DNA from: an uncultured Arthrobacter sp.
GTDB lineage: Bacteria; Actinomycetota; Actinomycetes; Actinomycetales; Micrococcaceae
Length of the DNA: 5,622 bases
Assembly (NCBI GenBank): GCA_937873245.1
Contig: CALMVY010000372.1
Span: 1-5,622, forward strand
Direction: 5' to 3'
The notes below the pieces were generated by a model, which made no database searches, was not told the origin of the DNA, and saw nothing but the letters and a program-made list of their open reading frames with translations. Made by a program: the position numbers and the translations under genes. Of this stretch, positions 1 to 4,366 are shown piece after piece. Within the stretch, counting starts at the first letter, position 1; each line of letters opens with the position of its first letter.

Positions 1-325
1 CCAGCGGGTTCGCGACATCCATCAGAACCTTGCCGTTCAGGTTTTCTGCACCGGCCGTGGTGAGCGCCTCGAGGGAGCCTGCGCCGTTGGTGGCGTTGAC
101 GACGACGCCGGCGCGCCCGGCTGCGTCCGCGAAAGTGGCGACGTCGATCCCGCTGTGCGCCGCATGCCACGCGGCAAACGGCGCCCCGCCCGTCGCACCA
201 GGCTCGGTGCGGGCCAGCGTTGCCTGCGGGTCGCGGGTGCCGATGACGACGTCGTGCCCCAGGGCGGACAGCGCCGCGGCGATCGTGGGTCCGACGGTTC
301 CGGTTCCCAGTACAGCAATCTTCAT
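1..325 (-). CDS. NADP/F420-type oxidoreductase, Rossmann domain (3' end cut by window edge)
   Basis: The protein starts at the ATG at 325-323 and runs off the left edge, giving 108 complete residues. It opens MKIAVLGTGTVG, a first beta strand followed by the GxGxxG dinucleotide loop (residues 7-12). VVIGTRDP follows at 27-33, and the Thr-Arg after the second strand is typical of NADP 2'-phosphate binding. VVVNATNG (74-81) and KVLMDVANPL (99-108) match the later strands of the COG2085 group (NADPH-dependent F420 reductase-like). Family knowledge: such proteins move hydride between NADP(H) and F420 or another partner. The half that would show F420 binding lies outside the window, so the cofactor partner is unproven. 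A purine-rich GTGAGG lies 5 nt before the ATG. The gene is divergent from a TetR regulator, and an operator-like palindrome overlaps its likely promoter, so repression by that TetR is probable. It could also be a generic NAD(P)-binding oxidoreductase. Confidence 0.85.
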   Translation of the reverse strand, partial: MKIAVLGTGTVGPTIAAALSALGHDVVIGTRDPQATLARTEPGATGGAPFAAWHAAHSGIDVATFADAAGRAGVVVNATNGAGSLEALTTAGAENLNGKVLMDVANPL

Positions 326-350
326 GGCATCCTCACTCTAAAATCAGCGG

Positions 351-379
351 AGTAGACAGGTTCGTCTACATGTGGGCAA
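351..379 (-). promoter_or_regulatory. candidate promoter of the reductase gene
   Basis: Read on the minus strand, TTGCCC (379-374) and TCTACT (356-351) are 17 bp apart. They match the -35 and -10 consensus at 4 of 6 positions each. A start near 344 would leave a leader of about 19 nt carrying the GTGAGG ribosome site. The match is moderate. The main support is that the leftmost palindrome (354-367) overlaps the -10 and the spacer. Confidence 0.4.
354..367. promoter_or_regulatory. TetR operator candidate 1
   Basis: AGACAGGTTCGTCT has the form AGAC-N6-GTCT. The inverted arms extend outward to GTAGAC (352-357) and GTCTAC (364-369), six perfect pairs. Read on the other strand it is AGACGAACCTGTCT, matching operator 2 at 12 of 14 positions. 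It covers the likely -10 region of the leftward reductase gene, where a bound repressor would block polymerase. The binding protein is inferred to be the adjacent TetR. Confidence 0.65.
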
Positions 380-388
380 GACGTTATC

Positions 389-402
389 AGACAGACCTGT
401 CT
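389..402. promoter_or_regulatory. TetR operator candidate 2 (middle)
   Basis: AGACAGACCTGTCT is a palindrome with six perfect pairs per arm around a 2-bp centre. It is the most symmetric of the three sites. It lies between the two divergent promoters, upstream of both -35 boxes, so it may be an auxiliary site rather than a direct block. Its centre is 35 bp from operator 1 and 59 bp from operator 3. Confidence 0.65.
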
Positions 403-420
403 ACGGCAATAGCATTGTCC

Positions 421-441
421 GGCGGCGGCAGGACCGCCGCC
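421..441. repeat. GC-only inverted repeat between the divergent promoters
   Basis: GGCGGCGG (421-428) and CCGCCGCC (434-441) are perfect 8-bp inverted arms around the 5-nt loop CAGGA. The repeat ends where the proposed tetR -35 begins. If the tetR transcript starts at the ATG, this hairpin is not in that mRNA, so it would matter only as DNA structure or in a transcript starting further left. Function unknown. Confidence 0.6.
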
Positions 442-470
442 CGACAGAGACAGACTTGTCTGTGTACCAT
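441..470 (+). promoter_or_regulatory. candidate tetR promoter, leaderless type
   Basis: CCGACA (441-446, 4 of 6 to the -35 consensus) is followed after 18 bp by TACCAT (465-470), which fits the actinobacterial TANNNT -10. The ATG begins 7 bases after the last base of the -10, so the predicted transcription start falls on the start codon. Operator 3 fills the -35/-10 spacer. This geometry supports a leaderless, autorepressed promoter, but no transcript data are available here. Confidence 0.5.
448..461. promoter_or_regulatory. TetR operator candidate 3
   Basis: AGACAGACTTGTCT differs from operator 2 at one base. A second palindromic register overlaps it (ACAGAC-TT-GTCTGT, 450-463). The site lies wholly between the proposed -35 and -10 of tetR, ending 15 bp before the start codon. 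This is a classic position for autorepression of a TetR gene. Confidence 0.65.
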
Positions 471-476
471 GGAGCC

Positions 477-1097
477 ATGACCCCGCCAGCAGCCAGTGGA
501 AAGCCGGCCGCCCGCACGCCTGCCGGGCAGGCCAGGGACAAGATTCTGGCCACAGCCTTCCGGCTCTTCTATGCCCAGGGACTCCGGGCCGCGGGCATCG
601 ACACGATCATCGCCGAATCGGGCGTCGCGAAAGCCACGTTCTACAAATACTTCCCGGCCAAGGACGACCTGATCCTGGCCTATCTGGAGAAGGTCGACGG
701 CGTCTGGACCGGGCAACTCCACGCCGCGGCGGACGCCGCCGGACCCGACCCGGCCGCCCGACTCGTGGGGCTGTTCGATGCGCTGACCAGCGCCTGCCGC
801 CGCGACGGCTACCGGGGCTGCGCCTTCATCAACGCAGCGGCCGAGTCCGCCTCGGGAACCCGCGTCCACGAACGGACGGTGGCCCACAAGGAAAACGTCC
901 GGACCTGGATCCGCGGCATGGCCGAGGAGGCAGGCGCCCCGGATCCGGACCGGCTCGCCCGCAGCCTCACCCTGCTGCTCGACGGCGGCCTGGCCAGCGG
1001 CGTGCTCGACGCCGACCCTGCAGCCGCCGTCGCGGCACGCGATGCCGCAGCACAACTCGTGGCCGCGGGCCTCGCAGCTCCACCGACCCCCAACTGA
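477..1097 (+). CDS. TetR/AcrR-family transcriptional repressor
   Basis: This is a 206-residue protein, a normal TetR length. The N-terminal DNA-binding domain covers about residues 18-70: a first helix ARDKILATAFRLFYAQG, then the helix-turn-helix with IDTIIAESGVAKATFYKYF (41-59) and KDDLILAYL. The TFYKYF recognition-helix end is typical of the family. The C-terminal ligand-binding part contains YRGCAFINAAAE (112-123), a segment common in actinobacterial TetR proteins; the ligand cannot be read from it. I chose the ATG at 477. The reading frame opens further up, at a GTG at 372, but that start would place operators 2 and 3 inside the gene. GGAG lies only 2 nt before the ATG, poor for a ribosome site, while a TANNNT box sits where a leaderless start expects it. 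The gene is divergent from the NADP/F420-type reductase. It likely represses that gene and itself through the AGAC-N6-GTCT sites. Confidence 0.93.
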   Translation: MTPPAASGKPAARTPAGQARDKILATAFRLFYAQGLRAAGIDTIIAESGVAKATFYKYFPAKDDLILAYLEKVDGVWTGQLHAAADAAGPDPAARLVGLFDALTSACRRDGYRGCAFINAAAESASGTRVHERTVAHKENVRTWIRGMAEEAGAPDPDRLARSLTLLLDGGLASGVLDADPAAAVAARDAAAQLVAAGLAAPPTPN

Positions 1098-1145
1098 CTG
1101 GCAGCAGAGGCCGTTTCGGAGCCTCGAAACGGCCCCTGCTGCCAG
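1098..1145. terminator. strong hairpin terminator after tetR
   Basis: The hairpin begins on the base after the tetR TGA. The outer arms CTGGCAGCAG (1098-1107) and CTGCTGCCAG (1136-1145) pair perfectly. One A/C mismatch follows, then the inner arms GGCCGTTTCG (1109-1118) and CGAAACGGCC (1125-1134) pair perfectly around a 6-nt loop. That gives 20 pairs in 48 nt. No T-tract follows, which is common for actinobacterial terminators. It separates tetR from the DUF1684 gene, which lies in the same direction. Confidence 0.8.
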
Positions 1146-1164
1146 CTACTTCCACCGATGCCTC

Positions 1165-1170
1165 AGGAGG
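1165..1170 (+). promoter_or_regulatory. ribosome binding site that fixes the DUF1684 start
   Basis: AGGAGG lies 5 nt before the GTG at 1176. An in-frame ATG at 1158 has only CTACTTCCACCG ahead of it, and its use would put this ribosome site inside the coding region. The GTG is therefore the preferred start. Confidence 0.8.
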
Positions 1171-1175
1171 AACCC

Positions 1176-2018
1176 GTGAGCACCCCGCACCGCGATCTCG
1201 AAGCCCAGCTCGCCCGCTGGCAGCGCTTCAGGAACAGCCGAAACACCGCCCTGGCCAGCGACTACGGCTGGCTGACGCTGACCTCGTTCCAGTGGCTGGA
1301 AGACCAGCCGGCCGCCGTCGACCTCGCTCCCGGGCTCTGGTCCACGGACGGCACGACGGCGTTCCTCACCGCCGCGGCGGCTGACGGGCTCACCCTGGTG
1401 GAGACCGGCGTGCCCGTGGACGGCACCATCAGCGCCACACTGTCCGACGAGGAGTCCCTGCTCTGGGTCCAGTACGGCGGTGAGGACGGCCGGCAGGTGG
1501 TAGTCGAGCTGGCCATGCGCGCCAACAAGTACGCCGTGCGCACCCGGGACTCGAAGTCGCCCGTGTTCACCGAGTTCGACGGCGTCCCCACCTTCGACTA
1601 CCGGCCGGACCTGGTGATCGAGGCCAGCTTCCGGCCCTATCCGGAGCCCTTGGACGTCCCGATCGGCACGGCCAACCCGCTGGTGGACGGCGTCCACCGC
1701 TCGGTGGGCGAACTGGTGTTCCGGCTCCCCGGCAAGGACCACGAGTTCCACCTGCAGGCCGAGGAGGAAAAGCTCGGCGCCCTGACGGTCACGTTCCATG
1801 ACGAGACGAACGGCGAATCGACCGATGAATGGCGGAAGGTCTCCACAGCCCGGCCCCGCGTCGACGCCATGGGCAACAGAACGGTGATCCTGGACTTCAA
1901 CCGCGCCATCAACTACCCCAGTGCCTTCACCCCGTACGGCACGTGTCCCATGCCGGTGAAGAACAACAGCCTGGACTACCGGATCGAGGCCGGGGAGAAA
2001 GAGCCGGCGCTGTTCTAG
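1176..2018 (+). CDS. DUF1684 domain protein, function unknown
   Basis: The protein is 280 residues, starting at GTG with AGGAGG 5 nt upstream. It matches the DUF1684 family (PF07920/COG3358), recognised from memory of its conserved blocks. Near the N-terminus is DYGWLTLTSFQWLED (29-43), where many members have a similar W-L segment. The C-terminal hallmark is VILDFNRAINYPSAFTPYGTCPMP (237-260), followed by NNSLDYRIEAGEKE (263-276). The conserved Asn, Phe, Pro and Cys residues there look like a structural or active-site core, but no reaction is established for the family and I assign none. There is no signal peptide and no membrane segment, so it is probably cytosolic. It is cut off from tetR by a strong hairpin and converges on the acyl-CoA dehydrogenase gene. 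No clear promoter of its own is visible in the 30 nt after the hairpin, so it may depend on read-through or a weak local start. Confidence 0.9.
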   Translation: MSTPHRDLEAQLARWQRFRNSRNTALASDYGWLTLTSFQWLEDQPAAVDLAPGLWSTDGTTAFLTAAAADGLTLVETGVPVDGTISATLSDEESLLWVQYGGEDGRQVVVELAMRANKYAVRTRDSKSPVFTEFDGVPTFDYRPDLVIEASFRPYPEPLDVPIGTANPLVDGVHRSVGELVFRLPGKDHEFHLQAEEEKLGALTVTFHDETNGESTDEWRKVSTARPRVDAMGNRTVILDFNRAINYPSAFTPYGTCPMPVKNNSLDYRIEAGEKEPALF

Positions 2019-2031
2019 GCTCCCGACCTAG
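2015..2031. terminator. possible short bidirectional terminator in the convergent gap
   Basis: CTAGG (2015-2019, including the DUF1684 stop) and CCTAG (2027-2031) form a 5-bp stem with a 7-nt loop. Only 36 bp separate the two convergent stop codons (2019-2054), and this is the best inverted repeat there. The stem is short and has no T-tract, so this is a weak call. Confidence 0.25.
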
Positions 2032-2054
2032 GCGCCCGATCCAGATAATCGCGG

Positions 2055-3293
2055 CTAGACGATCGCAGAAACCCCGGTCACGGCCCGGCCCACGATCAGG
2101 GTATTAATTTCGAACGAACCCTCGTAGGTGTAGATCGCCTCGGCGTCGGCGAAGATCTTGGCCATCCGGTAGTCGGTGACGATCCCGTTGCCGCCCAGCA
2201 GGGACCGGCCCATCGCCACGGTTTCCCGCATCCGGGCGCTCACGTAGGACTTCGCCAGGGCCACCTGGGGCATGTCCGCGGCGCCCTGGTCCTGCAGCTG
2301 CGCGATCCGGACCATCATGCCCATACTCGCCACCGCGTTGCCGAGCATCGTCACCAGCTGCTGCTGGACCAGCTGGAATTTCGCCAGCGGCCGGCCGAAC
2401 TGCTGGCGTTCGACGGCGTACTGCCGGGCGACGTCGAACGCGGCCAGCTGCTGCCCGACACCCTGCCAGGCGACCATGATCCGCGACCCGCGCAGCAGCT
2501 CGTTGGTGTCCTCGAAGCTGTTGATCCCGGCGAAACGGTCCGCCTCGGCCACCTGCACGTCCTTGAAGACGATGTCGGCGTTCTGCACCGTGCGCAGTGC
2601 GATCTTGTTCTCGATCCTGCTCCGGGTCACGCCGGGCAGCGTGGCGTCGACGATGAAACCGCGAACGGCGCCGTCGGCCTCGTCCCGGGCCCACACGAGC
2701 ATGTAGTCGCAGAACGTCCCGTTGCCGATCCAGCGCTTGGCGCCGTTGAGCACCCAGGTGTCACCGCCGTCGGGGGCCCCTCCGGAAACGCGGCGGGCGA
2801 GGGTCTCCATGCCGCCGGCCACGTCGGAGCCGTGCTCCGGCTCGGTCAGCGCGAAGGCGCCGGTGGTCCGGAGGCTCGCGGCGTCGTCGAGCAGGCGCGC
2901 CTTTTGTTCCTCGGAGCCGAAGCCGTAGAGGGATTCGACAAAGAGGTCGTGGTGGACCAGGAAAAACGTTGCCAGGGAGGTGTCCACGCGGGTGATCTCT
3001 GCGATGACCAGCCCGGCGAACAGATGGCTGTAGCCGCGCTGGGCCGGCGCGCTGAGTTCGAGGGCCGCCAGCTTGGGGAGGATGTGCGCGGGGAACTCGG
3101 CCTTGTTCCACCAGTCACCGGCAAAGGGTGCTACCTCGCGGGCCAGGAATTCCCGCAGCTCGGCGAGCTTTGCCTGTTCTGCAGCGTTGAGCATCGACTC
3201 GAAGTCGAAGAAATCGGCCGTCGGCAACCCCTCGTCAGAGACAGGCGGCGCAGAGACCGCCGGCGCGGACGGATCGGCAACCCCGGCCCGCAT
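2055..3293 (-). CDS. acyl-CoA dehydrogenase, glutaryl-CoA dehydrogenase-like branch
   Basis: This 412-residue FAD enzyme would oxidise an acyl-CoA to the trans-2-enoyl-CoA and pass electrons to ETF. An Ala/Pro-rich tail (about 1-24) precedes the fold at DFFDFESML (27-35). Signature 1 is FALTEPEHGSD (147-157); WVLNGAKRWIGNG (180-192) is in the middle beta domain; RQYAVERQQFGRPLAKFQ (290-307) and LLGGNGIVTDY (365-375) are in the C-terminal helical domain. The last block, IYTYEGSFEINTLIVGRAVTG (387-407), has Glu391 at the place of the catalytic base of glutaryl-CoA dehydrogenase (mature human Glu370). However, RVDTSLATFF (102-111) has Ala108 where that enzyme has the carboxylate-binding Arg94, so a non-dicarboxylic substrate is more likely. 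The ATG overlaps the upstream SDR stop by one base (TGATG), with GGATGGGG 8 nt ahead, so translation is probably coupled. The substrate itself is not identifiable here. Confidence 0.93.
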   Translation of the reverse strand: MRAGVADPSAPAVSAPPVSDEGLPTADFFDFESMLNAAEQAKLAELREFLAREVAPFAGDWWNKAEFPAHILPKLAALELSAPAQRGYSHLFAGLVIAEITRVDTSLATFFLVHHDLFVESLYGFGSEEQKARLLDDAASLRTTGAFALTEPEHGSDVAGGMETLARRVSGGAPDGGDTWVLNGAKRWIGNGTFCDYMLVWARDEADGAVRGFIVDATLPGVTRSRIENKIALRTVQNADIVFKDVQVAEADRFAGINSFEDTNELLRGSRIMVAWQGVGQQLAAFDVARQYAVERQQFGRPLAKFQLVQQQLVTMLGNAVASMGMMVRIAQLQDQGAADMPQVALAKSYVSARMRETVAMGRSLLGGNGIVTDYRMAKIFADAEAIYTYEGSFEINTLIVGRAVTGVSAIV

Positions 3294-4138
3294 CACTTCG
3301 GCCCCATCCGGATGGCTCCGTCGAGGCGGATGGTCTCGCCGTTGAGCATGGCGTTGTCCACGATGTGCGCGGCGAGGTTCGCGTACTCGGCGGGGCGGCC
3401 CAGCCGGGACGGGTGCGGCACCTGCTGCCCGAGGGAGTCCTGGGCTTCCTGCGGCAGCCCGGCCATCATGGGCGTCTCGAAGATGCCCGGGGCAATGGTC
3501 ACCACGCGGATCAGCGAGCGCGCCAGTTCGCGGGCGATCGGCAGCGTCATCGCGTGCACCGCACCCTTGGAGGCTGCGTATGCCGGCTGGCCGATCTGGC
3601 CGTCGAAGGCGGCGACGGAGGCTGTGTTGATGATGACGCCGCGCTCCGGCCCGCCAAGCCCGGTTTCGGCGGGCTCGGTCGCCGCCATCGCGGCAGCGGC
3701 CAGGCGGATGACGTTGAAGGTGCCCACGAGGTTGATCTGGATGACGCGGTTGAAGCTCTCCAGCGGCAGCACGCCGTCCCGGCCCAGGACCTTGCCGGGG
3801 GTCGCGATCCCGGCGCAATTGACCACGATCCGCAGCGGGCCGAGCGCGACGGCGGCGTCGACGGCGGCCTGCACCTCGTCTTCGCTGGTGACATCGGCGG
3901 GAACGAATACGGCCTTGTTGGCCGCCTCTTTTCGAGTGCCGGCGCCGGGAGCATCCACATGGGCTTCTACAGGGGCTTCGCCCCGGGTGTTCAGCTCGGC
4001 GGCGAACGCATCGCCGGCGGAGGTTGGCAGGTCCACCAGGACCACGGACGCGCCGGCGTCGAACAGGCGCCGGGCCGTCGCGGCACCCAGGCCCGAGGCC
4101 CCGCCCGTAATCAGCGCAACTGTACCTTTGATGTCCAT
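3293..4138 (-). CDS. HSD10-like short-chain dehydrogenase (3-hydroxyacyl-CoA dehydrogenase type)
   Basis: The 281-residue protein closely resembles human HSD10 (17-beta-HSD type 10, 3-hydroxy-2-methylbutyryl-CoA dehydrogenase). It shares the GGASGLG loop (12-18), NCAGIA (107-112), GTFNVIRL (139-146), GVIINTASVAAF (167-178), SRLGRPAEYA (244-253) and the C-terminal LNGETIRLDGAIRMGP (265-280). Catalytic residues are Asn136, Ser174, Tyr187 and Lys191. Asp36 after the second strand indicates NAD rather than NADP. Expected role: NAD-dependent oxidation of a 3-hydroxyacyl-CoA to the 3-ketoacyl-CoA in beta-oxidation or isoleucine breakdown. Relative to HSD10 there is an extra stretch of about 20 residues at 51-75, just before AVFVPADVTSE. 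The start at 4138 has AAGGAGG 4 nt upstream; an in-frame ATG at 4192 lacks this and would add 18 residues unlike the family. It is first in the operon with the acyl-CoA dehydrogenase. Confidence 0.94.
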   Translation of the reverse strand: MDIKGTVALITGGASGLGAATARRLFDAGASVVLVDLPTSAGDAFAAELNTRGEAPVEAHVDAPGAGTRKEAANKAVFVPADVTSEDEVQAAVDAAVALGPLRIVVNCAGIATPGKVLGRDGVLPLESFNRVIQINLVGTFNVIRLAAAAMAATEPAETGLGGPERGVIINTASVAAFDGQIGQPAYAASKGAVHAMTLPIARELARSLIRVVTIAPGIFETPMMAGLPQEAQDSLGQQVPHPSRLGRPAEYANLAAHIVDNAMLNGETIRLDGAIRMGPK

Positions 4139-4142
4139 GCAT

Positions 4143-4149
4143 CCTCCTT
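4143..4149 (-). promoter_or_regulatory. ribosome binding site of the SDR gene
   Basis: On the minus strand AAGGAGG ends 4 nt before the ATG at 4138-4136. It is the strongest ribosome site on this strand of the spacer. It selects this start over the ATG at 4192. Confidence 0.8.
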
Positions 4150-4172
4150 GATGTGGAACCGGAACCCGCCAC

Positions 4173-4190
4173 GACACTGCGGGCAGTGTC
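4173..4190. repeat. 18-bp palindrome in the SDR leader
   Basis: GACACTGC (4173-4180) and GCAGTGTC (4183-4190) are perfect 8-bp inverted arms around GG. The centre is about 43 bp upstream of the SDR start codon. As DNA it looks like an operator for a dimeric repressor. As RNA it would fold into a stable hairpin in the 5' leader, 23 nt before the ribosome site. Which of these applies cannot be told from sequence. Confidence 0.6.
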
Positions 4191-4204
4191 ACGAATTTGC
4201 AGGG

Positions 4205-4228
4205 AACATTAGTTAGTGAATGTTAACT
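4205..4228. promoter_or_regulatory. AT-rich overlapping palindromes, likely promoter/operator of the SDR operon
   Basis: AACATT (4205-4210) and AATGTT (4219-4224) are inverted arms. AGTTA (4211-4215) and TAACT (4224-4228) form a second, overlapping pair. On the minus strand TAATGT (4211-4206) fits a TANNNT -10 and would start a leader of about 60 nt for the SDR gene. No convincing -35 is seen. The site is a conspicuous AT-rich island in GC-rich DNA, which supports a promoter or operator. The regulator is not in the window. Confidence 0.45.
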
Positions 4229-4244
4229 GGAATACGGACATTCC
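4229..4244. repeat. 16-bp inverted repeat in the SDR/GH76 spacer
   Basis: GGAAT (4229-4233) and ATTCC (4240-4244) are perfect 5-bp arms around ACGGAC. The repeat directly abuts the AT-rich palindromes. The short arms make a chance occurrence possible. Confidence 0.35.
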
Positions 4245-4276
4245 GCACCTTCACCGTCGGCGCCGGCGGCCGGGAT

Positions 4277-4292
4277 GCGGGAAGATTCCCGC
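4277..4292. repeat. 16-bp palindrome upstream of the GH76 gene
   Basis: GCGGGAA (4277-4283) and TTCCCGC (4286-4292) are perfect 7-bp arms around GA. It lies about 75 bp before the GH76 start codon and well away from the SDR promoter. It may be an operator for the GH76 gene. No regulator gene is adjacent within the window. Confidence 0.5.
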
Positions 4293-4354
4293 CACAGCGC
4301 GGAATCGCCTCCCGCGGCGCCGCCACGGTCCCGCCGCGGACGCACAGCCGCTAT

Positions 4355-4360
4355 TAGGCT
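4355..4360 (+). promoter_or_regulatory. candidate -10 of a leaderless GH76 promoter
   Basis: TAGGCT fits TANNNT, and its last base is 7 positions before the A of the ATG at 4367, as at tetR. The TAG at 4355-4357 is also an in-frame stop, so the coding region cannot begin further left. No clear -35 is visible 16-18 bp upstream. Confidence 0.4.
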
Positions 4361-4366
4361 GGAGCC

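Noticed and set aside
421..441. The GC hairpin as an intrinsic terminator
   Set aside because: No gene ends into it from either side and no T-tract follows; it lies between two divergent genes.
372..476. Upstream GTG start giving tetR 35 extra residues
   Set aside because: It would place operators 2 and 3, the GC hairpin and the proposed promoter inside the coding region. The extra residues do not resemble TetR N-termini.
470..484. The 15-base match between the tetR and GH76 starts as a mobile-element scar or recombination site
   Set aside because: The identity stops abruptly on both sides and is centred on start codons. A shared start-region motif explains it better than transposition.
387..1055. 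Minus-strand open frame opposite tetR
   Set aside because: The TetR helix-turn-helix on the plus strand is unambiguous; the antisense frame shows only low-complexity sequence.
1158..1175. ATG start adding six residues to the DUF1684 protein
   Set aside because: No ribosome site precedes it, and it would bury the excellent AGGAGG that is correctly spaced for the GTG at 1176.
2832..4151. Long plus-strand open frame (about 440 codons) opposite the SDR/acyl-CoA dehydrogenase operon
   Set aside because: It is antisense to two well-supported genes, has no recognisable domain, and its composition is that of a GC-rich shadow frame.
3294..4172. Open reading continuing the acyl-CoA dehydrogenase frame upstream for 293 codons, as if a large fusion protein
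   Set aside because: The extension is Arg/Gly-rich and runs out of frame across the SDR gene, which is a clear full-length family match. The ATG at the SDR stop is the sensible start.
4139..4192. SDR start at the ATG at 4192, adding 18 residues
   Set aside because: The added residues are unlike the family, and the region contains the 18-bp palindrome and the AAGGAGG that serves the ATG at 4138.
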